42,286 nt of DNA from an uncultured Oscillospiraceae bacterium (GTDB taxonomy: Bacteria; Bacillota; Clostridia; Oscillospirales; Oscillospiraceae). The notes under the pieces are model-generated. The model did not search any database. It was not told the DNA's origin and worked only from the letters and a program-made list of their open reading frames with translations. Made by a program: the position numbers and the translations under genes. Each line of letters opens with the position of its first letter. Positions within the stretch are counted from its first letter, which is position 1. The DNA lies in assembly GCA_944387115.1 (NCBI GenBank), contig CALXDR010000009.1, positions 1-42,286 on the forward strand, given 5' to 3'. Shown here one piece after another: positions 8,135-15,367 of the stretch.

Positions 8135-8731
8135 TCACTGCCTGGGGGGCAGGGGGAGCAGGTGCTCCAGTTGTGCGGTGCGCATGGCTCGGCGCACAGC
8201 CACGGCGAGGATGGGGGCGCAGATGAGGGCGACGGCTCCGTTGAACAGGGAGGAGGGCGCCTTTTCCAGCACCGCCACCCAGGCGGCGGAGGGGGTCAGG
8301 CCGCCCAGCCATATGCCGTTGTAGAAAAAGGTTTTGCCCAGGTAGATTGCCGTGTAGCACAGTGCGGCGCACAGGGTGGACAGCGCCTGTACCCCGTAGC
8401 GGGGTTTGCCTGAAAACACCCGCCAGCAGAGAAAGCCGGACACCAGGCCGTACACCCCTTTGGTCACAAGGGTGATGGGGGCTTCCGCCAGATAGGCGGG
8501 GTGAAACAGGTCAAACAGGGCTGAACCAACACCGGAGGCCAGCCCTCCCCACCAGGGGCCGAGGAGCAGGCCGGACAGGGCGCACATACTGTTGCCCAGG
8601 TGGAAGCGGCTAAAGCCGAGTATGGAGGGGATTTGAATTTGAAGCTGGGAACTGACAAAAACCAGGGCGGCCATCAGGGCGGCTACACACAGCTTTTGGA
8701 CGGATTTTGTGGAGGATTGACGCTGTTTCAT
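8135..8731 (-). CDS. ECF-type vitamin transporter, S component
   Basis: A 198-residue integral membrane protein with about six hydrophobic segments, and the N-terminal VAALMAAL-type helix plus FHLGN...GLLLGPWWG segment seen in energy-coupling factor substrate-binding subunits. S components bind a vitamin and dock onto a shared EcfAAT module, which is not in this window. ATG 8731 has GGGAG 8 nt upstream; an upstream in-frame start is less likely. The gene is divergent from a MocR-type regulator and shares its promoter region. As MocR proteins of the PdxR type control vitamin B6 genes, pyridoxine or a relative is a reasonable substrate guess, but folate- and riboflavin-type S components look similar and the substrate is not settled. 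Confidence 0.8.
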   Translation of the reverse strand: MKQRQSSTKSVQKLCVAALMAALVFVSSQLQIQIPSILGFSRFHLGNSMCALSGLLLGPWWGGLASGVGSALFDLFHPAYLAEAPITLVTKGVYGLVSGFLCWRVFSGKPRYGVQALSTLCAALCYTAIYLGKTFFYNGIWLGGLTPSAAWVAVLEKAPSSLFNGAVALICAPILAVAVRRAMRTAQLEHLLPLPPRQ

Positions 8732-8789
8732 GGTGAATGCTCCCTTCGTTGGGCGGATGCCGCCTTTGACACCCGCCGCAGATGGTGCT

Positions 8790-8818
8790 ATTATACCCCT
8801 ATCTGATACCATTGCCAG
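8790..8818 (-). promoter_or_regulatory. Predicted promoter of the ECF S-component gene
   Basis: On the minus strand CTGGCA (8818-8813) and a perfect TATAAT (8795-8790) are 17 bp apart. The -35 element overlaps the -35 of the divergent MocR gene. Confidence 0.65.
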
Positions 8819-8840
8819 ATTCAGTTTTTGTATTTTTTAT
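8812..8840 (+). promoter_or_regulatory. Predicted promoter of the MocR-family regulator
   Basis: TTGCCA (8812-8817) and TTTTAT (8835-8840) are 17 bp apart, 23 bp before the ATG. The two divergent promoters overlap, so one bound regulator could control both. Confidence 0.55.
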
Positions 8841-8862
8841 GTGGTCAGTTTGAGGTGATTGT

Positions 8863-10248
8863 ATGAAATCAGCGCCGCTCCGGCTCCCCGCTCTGGATGG
8901 CACAGCCCCCCTTTACCGCCAGCTCTACCACTACATTGCCGCCGCCATCCAGGCCGGACAGGTGCGCCCCGGGGAGAAGCTGCCCTCCAAGCGGCAGCTG
9001 TGCGCCACGCTGGGGGTGAGCATGAGCACGGTGGAGGGGGCGTATGGCCTGCTGACGGCGGAGGGGTATCTGTCCTCCCGGCCCCGTTCCGGCTATGTGG
9101 TGGCGGATGTGCTCCCCACCGCCCCGGCCGCTCCGGCGGATGTGCCCCCGCCTGCGCCCCCTGCGCCCCGGTGGCGCTTTGACTGCTCCACGGCGGCGGT
9201 GGACACCTCGGTGTTTCCCTTTTCCTCCTGGGCACGCATCACCAAGGAGGCGGTGTATCAAAATCCTGACCTGCTCCAGCGGGGGCATCCCCAGGGGGAT
9301 TTGCCCCTGCGGGGGGCGCTGTGCCAGCTGCTCTCCCAGTACCGGGGGGTGCGCTGTGTGCCCCAGCAGATTGTGGTGGGGGCGGGGGTGGACTACCTGC
9401 TCTCCCTGCTGCTGCAGCTGCTCCCCCACCACCGGAAGGTGGCCCTGGAGGACCCGGGGTATCCTACGGCCTATGGCGTGGTGGAGCGCCATGGCAGGCA
9501 GGGGGTGCCCATTCCGGTGGATGAGTGGGGGATGGACCCCGCCGCCCTGGCTGAGAGCGGGGCGCAGCTTGCCTACCTCACCCCCTCCCACCAGTTTCCC
9601 CTGGGGGTGACCATGCCGGTGGGGCGGCGCACCCGCCTGCTCCACTGGGCGTCTCAGGCGCCGGGGCGGTGGATTATCGAGGATGATTATGACAGCGAGT
9701 TCCGCTATGCCTCCCGCCCCATTCCCGCCCTCCAGGGGCTGGACGGCGGGGGACGGGTGGTGTACTTGGGCACCTTTTCCCGCTCCATTGCCCCCTCCAT
9801 CCGGGTGGCCTATATGATTTTGCCCCATCCCCTGGCAGAGGAGTACCGCCGGGTATTCTCCCACACCCCGTGCACCGTCTCCCGGTTTGAGCAGGAGGGA
9901 CTGCGGCGGTTTTTGGTGCAGGGGCTGTACGGGCGGCATCTGCGGCGGGTGGGCAATCTGTACCGGCGCAAGTGCGCCCGGTTCACCCGGGCGCTGGAGG
10001 AGATTCCGGGGGTAAAGCTGTGGGGGCAGGAGGCGGGACTGCACTTTCTCCTCACCCATCCGGCATTATCCGAAGGGCAGCTGGTGGAACGGGCGGCGGA
10101 GCAGTCGGTGCGGGTGAACCCCCTCAGCCAGTATTGCCACGCCGTCCAACCCCGTCCTTCCACGGTGGTGCTGGGGTATGCGGGCCTGGGCGAGGAGCAG
10201 CTGGAGCCTGCCGCCCGGGCGCTGGCGGCGGCGTGGGGCGGGATGTGA
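8863..10248 (+). CDS. MocR/PdxR-family transcriptional regulator (GntR HTH plus aminotransferase fold)
   Basis: A 461-residue protein. Residues ~12-78 form a GntR winged helix-turn-helix (PGEKLPSKRQL, STVEGAYGLL, YLSSRPRSGYVV). Residues ~115-461 form a fold-type I aminotransferase-like domain with the IEDDYDSEFRY motif that contacts PLP. In the family, PLP is held as a Schiff base on the Lys of GTFSK (GabR Lys312). Here the motif reads GTFSRS, with Arg307 (codon CGC, 9781-9783) in that position. The protein may therefore sense PLP non-covalently, sense another ligand, or not bind PLP. GAGGTG precedes the ATG by 5 nt. It most likely regulates the divergent ECF S component and itself. Confidence 0.93.
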   Translation: MKSAPLRLPALDGTAPLYRQLYHYIAAAIQAGQVRPGEKLPSKRQLCATLGVSMSTVEGAYGLLTAEGYLSSRPRSGYVVADVLPTAPAAPADVPPPAPPAPRWRFDCSTAAVDTSVFPFSSWARITKEAVYQNPDLLQRGHPQGDLPLRGALCQLLSQYRGVRCVPQQIVVGAGVDYLLSLLLQLLPHHRKVALEDPGYPTAYGVVERHGRQGVPIPVDEWGMDPAALAESGAQLAYLTPSHQFPLGVTMPVGRRTRLLHWASQAPGRWIIEDDYDSEFRYASRPIPALQGLDGGGRVVYLGTFSRSIAPSIRVAYMILPHPLAEEYRRVFSHTPCTVSRFEQEGLRRFLVQGLYGRHLRRVGNLYRRKCARFTRALEEIPGVKLWGQEAGLHFLLTHPALSEGQLVERAAEQSVRVNPLSQYCHAVQPRPSTVVLGYAGLGEEQLEPAARALAAAWGGM

Positions 10249-10249
10249 A

Positions 10250-10283
10250 AGCGCCGTACCCGGCTTATGCCGGGTACGGCGCT
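10250..10283. terminator. Shared hairpin between convergent MocR and queT genes
   Basis: AGCGCCGTACCCGGC (10250-10264) pairs perfectly with 10269-10283 around TTAT. It lies between two convergent stop codons. Neither strand has a strong U-tract (CTTTC on the minus strand), so termination strength is uncertain. Confidence 0.65.
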
Positions 10284-10309
10284 GCTGCGTGAGTGGGATA
10301 GGGATTGTG

Positions 10310-10825
10310 TCAATGCAGGGTGCGCTTGGCGGGGGCGAAGAGCTGGATACGGTCCATCACCTTGAGCAGCAGAGTGCCCAGCACATAGCAGGCCAGCGCC
10401 TCGCCAATGGCGAAGGTGACGGCGTTAAAGGCCAGCGCACCAAAGAATGCCTGGTTGACAGCGCCCACCTCTGCCCACGACCACATGGGGCACAAAATGA
10501 CCATGTTGACCAGAATGGGAGGGATGGGAGCCAGATACCACTTGGGCATTCTGGCGGTGAGCCAGGCGGCAATGCCGGTGGCCAGGGTGCCGAATATCAA
10601 ATCCACCACACCGTAGGGGGAGAGCAGATTGGTGAGGAAGCACCCCACCACCAGGCCGGGGGCCGTGGCAGGGAAGAGGAAGGGGAGCACCGTGAGGGCC
10701 TCGGCAAAGCGCACCTGCACCGCAGAGAAGGTCAGGCCGAATACATTGCCAAAGTACCCCATCAGGGTGTACAGGGCGGCCACCATAGCCGCCAGGGTCA
10801 AGTCTTGCACAGTCCATTTCCGCAT
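10310..10825 (-). CDS. queT: Queuosine-precursor transporter QueT (ECF S component)
   Basis: A 171-residue membrane protein with about five or six hydrophobic segments. It has the QueT marks: a short N-terminus leading into LAAMVAALYTLMGYF, the motif VQVRFAEALTVLPFLFP, and GLVVGCFLTNLLSPYGVVDLIFGTLAT. QueT proteins are predicted to import queuosine precursors such as preQ1 or queuine with the shared ECF energising module. The start at 10825 has GGAGG exactly 7 nt upstream. An unusually long leader of about 130 nt with a strong nested stem precedes it, and queT genes are frequently under preQ1 riboswitch control. Confidence 0.92.
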   Translation of the reverse strand: MRKWTVQDLTLAAMVAALYTLMGYFGNVFGLTFSAVQVRFAEALTVLPFLFPATAPGLVVGCFLTNLLSPYGVVDLIFGTLATGIAAWLTARMPKWYLAPIPPILVNMVILCPMWSWAEVGAVNQAFFGALAFNAVTFAIGEALACYVLGTLLLKVMDRIQLFAPAKRTLH

Positions 10826-10870
10826 AAAAAAACCTCCAGTTCATATTTAGAGTGCCTGCGTGGGGCACAG

Positions 10871-10930
10871 CGGCGGGCGTTCCTTCCGGACAGCCTCACG
10901 CATGCGCTGTCCGCGGCTCTCTGCCCGCCG
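10871..10930 (-). promoter_or_regulatory. Structured leader of queT, riboswitch candidate
   Basis: On the minus strand CGGCGGGC (10930-10923) pairs with GCCCGCCG (10878-10871), enclosing a perfect inner stem CGGACAGC/GCTGTCCG (10913-10906 with 10894-10887). Purine-rich internal loops of about 7-9 nt lie on either side. I could not match it with confidence to the class I, II or III preQ1 riboswitch sequences I remember. Confidence 0.5.
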
Positions 10931-10960
10931 TTTGGACCGAATGGAGCTCGGTCAAGGTGG

Positions 10961-10990
10961 AGTATAGCACAGGCGCACGGAACTTGTAAA
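10961..10990 (-). promoter_or_regulatory. Predicted queT promoter
   Basis: On the minus strand TTTACA (10990-10985) and TATACT (10966-10961) are 18 bp apart, giving a start near 10954 and a leader of about 130 nt. Confidence 0.65.
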
Positions 10991-11078
10991 GAGGAGAAGG
11001 GAAACGGTGTGCGGCACACCGGCGGCAAGGGGGCAGGCGGAGCGCACTGCGCCCGTTGGGTGGACCTACTGGGGAGAG

Positions 11079-11124
11079 AACATGGCGCAGAGGGTTGTAC
11101 CAGCACCCTTCTGCGCCATGTTTT
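11079..11124 (+). other. Terminator-like inverted repeat upstream of the SASP gene
   Basis: AACATGGCGCAGA (11079-11091) pairs perfectly with TCTGCGCCATGTT (11110-11122), and the plus strand continues with a TTTT run. A smaller hairpin CGGTGTG-CGG-CACACCG lies at 11005-11021. No plus-strand gene precedes it, so what it terminates is unclear. The rest of 10991-11254 shows no gene. Confidence 0.6.
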
Positions 11125-11161
11125 GCAACAAATGACTTGATGAAATTACCAAAAGAACGGT

Positions 11162-11191
11162 CGAATAATCTTCGGGGCACAGACCACACTA
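11162..11191 (+). promoter_or_regulatory. SigmaG-like promoter of the SASP gene
   Basis: CGAATA (11162-11167) and CACACTA (11185-11191) are 17 bp apart. They match the forespore SigmaG pattern (TGAATA / CATACTA) at all but one base per element, as expected for a spore DNA-protecting protein. Confidence 0.7.
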
Positions 11192-11254
11192 TGCTCGGAT
11201 TCCAAAGCGAGAGAAGAGAGTCCACTCAATCAAAGAGAAAAGGAGAACAAGGAT

Positions 11255-11458
11255 ATGTCTAACTCGAACAACTCTAACCGTCTGGTGGTTCCCGGCGCTC
11301 GTGAGGCCATGGACAAGTTCAAGATGGAGGCTGCCAGCGAGGTGGGCGTGAACCTGAAGCAGGGCTACAACGGCGACCTGACCAGCCGTCAGGCCGGCTC
11401 CATCGGCGGCCAGATGGTCAAGAAGATGATCGAGGCCTACGAGAACGGCCTGAAGTAA
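11255..11458 (+). CDS. Alpha/beta-type small acid-soluble spore protein
   Basis: A 67-residue protein that coats spore DNA and shields it from UV and chemical damage. It has both family signatures: MDKFKMEAASEVGV around residues 24-37, holding the GPR protease cleavage region, and LTSRQAGSIGGQMVKKMI near the C-terminus. AAAGGAG precedes the ATG by 9 nt. It is a single gene behind a SigmaG-like promoter and ends in a hairpin, so forespore-specific expression is expected. Which paralogue (SspA, B, C or D type) cannot be decided from one copy. Confidence 0.97.
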   Translation: MSNSNNSNRLVVPGAREAMDKFKMEAASEVGVNLKQGYNGDLTSRQAGSIGGQMVKKMIEAYENGLK

Positions 11459-11483
11459 GGTCTGCAACCTCGGTTGTGAACCT

Positions 11484-11530
11484 GGGCGTGTGCCAGGGCG
11501 GAGCAGCAGCTCCCCATGGGCACACGCCGT
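11484..11530. terminator. Hairpin between convergent SASP and thioesterase genes
   Basis: GGCGTGTGCC (11485-11494) pairs with GGCACACGCC (11519-11528), with an inner GGAGC-AGCA-GCTCC stem (11500-11513). It lies 25 nt past the SASP stop and just before the opposing stop. Only a short T-rich stretch follows. Confidence 0.6.
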
Positions 11531-11536
11531 TACATA

Positions 11537-12034
11537 TTATGCCTCCCGGTTGTCCTGGCGGGGCTTGAGGGAGGAATCCCCGGCGGTGTAGTATACCCCC
11601 GAGGCGCAGGCCAGTATCTGCTCGGGCGCATGGGGGAGATAGAGCTCGGCGGTGGTATGGGAGAGGGTGCGCCCCAGCGACACAACCCGGGCACGCACCG
11701 CCACCGTGGCGTTGAGGGGGGCGGGGCGGAGGTATTGCAGGTTCATGCTCACCGTGGGGGCAAAGTCTACCCCGGAAAAGCACAGGCAGGCCACCCCCAT
11801 AGAGCTGTCCAGCAGGGTGGCGGTGATGCCGCCGTGGAGAATGTCTGCCGGGTTGCGCATCCAGGACTTGGTCTCGTAGGCCAGCTCCAGGGTGCGGCTG
11901 GGGCCGTCGCAGCCCAGCAGCTGGGGTGGAATGAGGGCGGAAGGGGCGTCCCGCTCCTCCAAAGGGGGCAGGCGGCGGTCGATAATCTGCTGGGCAAGCG
12001 CAGCCAACTGGGGGGTGGTCAGCTTCTTAAACAT
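11537..12034 (-). CDS. PaaI-type hotdog-fold thioesterase
   Basis: A 165-residue single hotdog-domain protein. It has the PaaI/YdiI-type HGGITATLLDSSMGVAC segment (about residues 67-83), where the HGG and the acidic residue on the following helix form the acyl-CoA hydrolysis site, then STV-like and LRPAPL strands. The native acyl-CoA substrate is not evident. ATG 12034 has AAAAGGAG 7 nt upstream; the frame is open further upstream but without family similarity. It stands alone, convergent with the SASP gene and divergent from tyrA. Confidence 0.85.
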   Translation of the reverse strand: MFKKLTTPQLAALAQQIIDRRLPPLEERDAPSALIPPQLLGCDGPSRTLELAYETKSWMRNPADILHGGITATLLDSSMGVACLCFSGVDFAPTVSMNLQYLRPAPLNATVAVRARVVSLGRTLSHTTAELYLPHAPEQILACASGVYYTAGDSSLKPRQDNREA

Positions 12035-12114
12035 GGTGGCGCTCCTTTTTGCTGTTCGCATGAAGTGTTGGTAAAGATGGCGGAAACTATTCCGTCCGTC
12101 TATGGATGATACCA

Positions 12115-12170
12115 CATACCCCGCCAGGTCACAAGGGCAAATCATACCCCGCCAGGTCACAAGGGCAAAT
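12115..12170. repeat. Perfect tandem duplication of 28 bp upstream of tyrA
   Basis: The 28-mer beginning CATACCCCGCCAGGTCAC (12115-12142) is repeated exactly at 12143-12170. The second copy ends 3 bp before the -35 box of the tyrA promoter. Two identical sites at helical-phase spacing could be an operator pair, or a recent slippage duplication. Confidence 0.95.
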
Positions 12171-12173
12171 CCC

Positions 12174-12202
12174 TTGACTTTTATAATTAAAAGCGCTAAA
12201 CT
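12174..12202 (+). promoter_or_regulatory. Predicted promoter of tyrA
   Basis: TTGACT (12174-12179) and TAAACT (12197-12202) are 17 bp apart, about 50 bp upstream of the chosen start. Confidence 0.65.
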
Positions 12203-12252
12203 ATCCAAAATCCCATTGGGAGGCAATGGGCCACGGCATAGGAGTGAAGGGT

Positions 12253-13146
12253 ATGCGGGAAAAGCAGATTTTGGTGGTTGGACTGGGGCTGATTGGCGGC
12301 TCGCTGGCCATGGCCCTGCAGGGCTTTGAGGACTACACAGTGGTGGGGGCGGTGCGCTCCCAGAGTACCTATGAAAAGGCGGCGGCAAAGGGGGCGGCGC
12401 AGCGCATCACCTTTGACCCTGCCGCAGAGCTGCCTGAGAGCGATGTGGTGATACTCTGTCAGGACCCCCAGGGGATTTGCGATTTCCTGCGGGACAACAG
12501 GGCGCGCTTTCGTCCGGGCAGTCTGGTTCTGGATGTGTGCGGCGTCAAGGGGGCCATCATGGAGTGTGCCAGCTGCCTGCCCCCGGAGGTGGATTTTATC
12601 GGCTGCCATCCCATGGCGGGCAAAGAGGTGTCTGGCATTGAGCACGCCGAGGCCACGCTCTTTCGCAACACCCATTGTCTCGTTGTGCCCGGGCCGCACA
12701 GCACCCAGGCCCATCTGGCGCTGGTGGAGCGCATGGCGGCCCACTGCCGGTTTGGAGATGTGGTGCGCACCACCAGCCAGGAGCACGATGCCCTGATTGC
12801 CTACACCAGCCAGCTGATGCACGTCATAGCCCTGGCGGTGTGCGACAGCCCTCTGCTGGAGGGGTGTGTGGGCTTTGAAGGGGGCTCATTTCGGGATTGC
12901 ACCCGGGTGGCGGCTTTGGACGTGGGGCTGTGGACGCAGCTGTTCACCCTCAATGCGCCGGCCTTGACCCAGGTGGTAGAGGAGCTGGAGGAGCGGCTGC
13001 GGGCCTATCGCCTGGCAATGCAGCGGGGGGATCGGGCGGCGCTGGAGGGGATGCTTGCCAGCGCCGCCGGACGCAAGCGGATGCTCAATCTGGAGCGGGC
13101 CAGAGGAGACGATGTGCGCAGTCAATTTTCGGGGGAAATGATTTGA
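12253..13146 (+). CDS. tyrA: Prephenate dehydrogenase
   Basis: A 297-residue NAD(P)-dependent enzyme of tyrosine synthesis, converting prephenate to 4-hydroxyphenylpyruvate. A Rossmann motif GLGLIGG (10-16) leads the nucleotide-binding half. Family motifs DVCGVKG, GCHPMAGKE and the helical dimerisation half follow; the segment TSQLMH probably holds a substrate-binding His. There is no chorismate mutase or C-terminal ACT domain, so feedback control by tyrosine is not obvious. ATG 12253 is preferred with GGAG 8 nt upstream; an in-frame ATG at 12226 has its Shine-Dalgarno site too close. Other aromatic genes are absent from the window. Confidence 0.92.
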   Translation: MREKQILVVGLGLIGGSLAMALQGFEDYTVVGAVRSQSTYEKAAAKGAAQRITFDPAAELPESDVVILCQDPQGICDFLRDNRARFRPGSLVLDVCGVKGAIMECASCLPPEVDFIGCHPMAGKEVSGIEHAEATLFRNTHCLVVPGPHSTQAHLALVERMAAHCRFGDVVRTTSQEHDALIAYTSQLMHVIALAVCDSPLLEGCVGFEGGSFRDCTRVAALDVGLWTQLFTLNAPALTQVVEELEERLRAYRLAMQRGDRAALEGMLASAAGRKRMLNLERARGDDVRSQFSGEMI

Positions 13147-13200
13147 CACCCATCCACGGGAATGGTAAACTGGAGGAAATTGCGCCGAGGAGTGTGTTGC

Positions 13201-14340
13201 ATGGAAAACAGTTTGTTCAAAAAGCTGCTGCTCTTGATTACCTACGCCATTGTGCTGGTGGCTGTGATTGTAAAAATAGACCTGGTGGGCGCATGGCTTG
13301 CCAGTGTAATTGGGGCCTTCCAGCCGCTGTTTATCGGGTTTGCCGTGGCCTTTGTGCTCAACCGGCCCTGCCAGTTTTTCGTCAGGGTATATGGGAAGTG
13401 CCTGCCCGGGCAGGGCAAGAGGGCGGCCCGGCCGCTGGCGGTGGCCACGTCCTACCTGGTGCTCTTTGGTCTGTTGGGGGTGCTGGTGTCCCTGGTGGTG
13501 CCGGAGCTGGTGCACAGCATTGAAACCTTTGCCGCCAACATGGGCACCTACGCCGCCAACCTCCAGGAGGCTTATGATTGGCTGGTGGAGACGTTTAATC
13601 TGGAGACGCTGGAGAATCTGGACCTGGCTGCCACCATCAACAGCTACCTCAATGAGCTGGTCAGCACCGTGCTCAATGTGCTCACCAATACCCTGCCCCA
13701 TCTCATCTCGGTGACCAGCGTGGTGATGTCTGGGGTCATCACCGGGGTGGTGGCGCTGGTGTTTTCTGCATATATGCTCTCCGGTGCGCCCAGGCTGCTG
13801 GCCCAGTGCCGCCGCATTGCCGTGACCTATCTGCCCAAGGGCGTGGTGGGCACGGTGCTGGATGTGGTGAATCTCACCGCAGACACCTTTTCCAAATACG
13901 TGTCGGGGCAGATTGTGGAGGCGTGTATCCTGGGCAGCTTGTGCTTTTTGGGCATGAGTGTGTTCCGCTTTGACTATGCCCCCCTCATTTCCGTCATCAT
14001 CGGGGTGTCCGCCCTCATCCCTGTGGCGGGGGCGTACATCGGTGCGGTGCTGGCGGTGCTGCTGCTGGTCATGATTGAGCCCATGCAGGCGGTGTGGTTC
14101 CTGGTGTTCCTGGTCATCCTCCAGCAGCTGGAGGGCAACCTCATCTACCCCCGTGTGGTGGGCACCTCCATGGGACTGCCCGGTATCTGGGTGCTGGCGG
14201 CGGTGACGGTGGGCAGCAGTCTGATGGGCTTTGTGGGGCTGATTATCAGCGTGCCGGTGACGGCGGTGCTCTACACGCTGCTCAAGCGGGATCTGCGGGC
14301 CAAAACGCCCCTGCCCCCCACCGCTGAGGAGGCGGAGTGA
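13201..14340 (+). CDS. AI-2E family (PerM/YtvI-like) membrane permease
   Basis: A 379-residue integral membrane protein of the AI-2E transporter family (PF01594). Hydrophobic segments lie near residues 5-27, 28-55, 78-100, and in a cluster from about 170 to the C-terminus. The conserved C-terminal stretch LQQLEGNLIYPRVVGTSMGLPG is clear. Family members export diverse small solutes or ions; most are not autoinducer transporters, so no substrate is assigned. ATG 13201 has GAGGAG 8 nt upstream. It starts 55 bp after tyrA and precedes the yabP block by 68 bp. Confidence 0.9.
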   Translation: MENSLFKKLLLLITYAIVLVAVIVKIDLVGAWLASVIGAFQPLFIGFAVAFVLNRPCQFFVRVYGKCLPGQGKRAARPLAVATSYLVLFGLLGVLVSLVVPELVHSIETFAANMGTYAANLQEAYDWLVETFNLETLENLDLAATINSYLNELVSTVLNVLTNTLPHLISVTSVVMSGVITGVVALVFSAYMLSGAPRLLAQCRRIAVTYLPKGVVGTVLDVVNLTADTFSKYVSGQIVEACILGSLCFLGMSVFRFDYAPLISVIIGVSALIPVAGAYIGAVLAVLLLVMIEPMQAVWFLVFLVILQQLEGNLIYPRVVGTSMGLPGIWVLAAVTVGSSLMGFVGLIISVPVTAVLYTLLKRDLRAKTPLPPTAEEAE

Positions 14341-14408
14341 GCCAGGCATAGGGGAATGTGATGCCGCATACCATAGACCATCCGCTAGTATGAGGGGAGG
14401 TTGACTGT

Positions 14409-14690
14409 GTGGGGTATGACAACGAGCGGCCTGCGCCGCACCATGTGGTTTTGGAGGAACGGGGAAGTCTGAGCATCTCCGGGGTGAATGATGTTGAGAG
14501 CTTTGATGACCGCTCCGTCACCATGACCACGGTGGCAGGGACCATGGTGGTGTCCGGGGAGGGTCTGCACATCGAGAAGTTCTCCATGGACGGAGGAGAT
14601 TTGCGGGTGGAGGGGAAAATCAACGCCATCACCTACGAGGACGACCGGCCTGGGGAGTCTGCGGGGTTCTTCAGCCGCCTGTTTCGCTAG
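14409..14690 (+). CDS. yabP: Sporulation protein YabP
   Basis: A 93-residue protein of the YabP family (B. subtilis YabP about 100 residues). It shows the expected HHVVLEERGSLSISGVNDVESFDD start and the repeated short beta-strands. YabP is needed for normal spore development; its biochemical role is unknown. The start is GTG 14409 with GGGGAGG 8 nt upstream. The order yabP-yabQ-divIC-yabR matches the conserved Firmicutes cluster. The S4-domain gene that commonly precedes yabP is replaced here by the AI-2E permease. Confidence 0.92.
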   Translation: MGYDNERPAPHHVVLEERGSLSISGVNDVESFDDRSVTMTTVAGTMVVSGEGLHIEKFSMDGGDLRVEGKINAITYEDDRPGESAGFFSRLFR

Positions 14691-14692
14691 CT

Positions 14693-15367
14693 ATGGGATG
14701 GGGGATGGACGTGGACGTCCAGGCCCGGATATTTGCCATGGGTCTGGCGCTGGGCGCTCTGCTGGGGGTGCTCTATGATGCTCTGCGGGCCATCCGCCGC
14801 CGGACAGGCTGGGGATGGGTGGCCTTTGTGGCGGACTTGCTCTTCTGGCTGTGTGCCGGGGTGACCCTGTTCTTCTACGGCCTGGTGCTGGGAGAGGGGA
14901 TGGTGCGCCTCTACCACGGCCTTGCCATGGCGCTGGGGGGCGGGGTGTATCTGGTCACTGTCAGTCCGCTAGTTTTTAGGATTTTCTCCTGGGTGCTGGA
15001 GGGTTTTGCGGCTTTATGGAAGATTCTTACCGCACCCGCCCGGTGGACGGGGCGGCGGGCGAAAAAAGTTTACAAACATTCAAAAAAGGACTTCCAAAAT
15101 TGGCTTGGTTGGTATAGAATAAATGTCGTATACCATTTCGTCGCAGAACATTCGGAAGGAGAGGCAGTGGGGTATGAAGATCAAGCGTGCAGGCATGGCC
15201 ACCAAGGTGCTCATCGTGGTGCTGCTGGTGAGTGCGGTGACGGCAACGCTGTCCCTGCAGGTTCAGCTGACACAGGCCAAGGAGACCCGGGATCTGCTGC
15301 GCCAGCAGGTGGAACAGCAGCAGGAGGTCAACGCCGCACTGGCCGACGACATCGCAAACAGCGATAA
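14693..15367 (+). CDS. yabQ: Sporulation protein YabQ, with a long 3' overlap into divIC
   Basis: A 224-residue frame starting 2 nt after the yabP stop; an in-frame ATG at 14705 is an alternative. Hydrophobic segments near residues 10-27, 41-65 and 73-102 and the GALLGVLYDALRAIRR motif identify YabQ, a spore-cortex-related membrane protein. A basic tail follows. From about residue 161 the frame coincides with divIC, and the translation becomes a Gly/Ala/Arg-rich tail unlike the family. The functional protein probably ends near there in relatives; here no stop occurs until 15365, 194 bp inside divIC. Confidence 0.85.
   Translation: MGWGMDVDVQARIFAMGLALGALLGVLYDALRAIRRRTGWGWVAFVADLLFWLCAGVTLFFYGLVLGEGMVRLYHGLAMALGGGVYLVTVSPLVFRIFSWVLEGFAALWKILTAPARWTGRRAKKVYKHSKKDFQNWLGWYRINVVYHFVAEHSEGEAVGYEDQACRHGHQGAHRGAAGECGDGNAVPAGSADTGQGDPGSAAPAGGTAAGGQRRTGRRHRKQR

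Noticed and set aside
8740-8790. THF riboswitch upstream of the ECF S-component gene, prompted by a GGCATCCGCCC end
   Set aside because: The predicted start of transcription leaves about 50 nt, too short for the ~90-nt fold, and the 5' conserved segments are missing.
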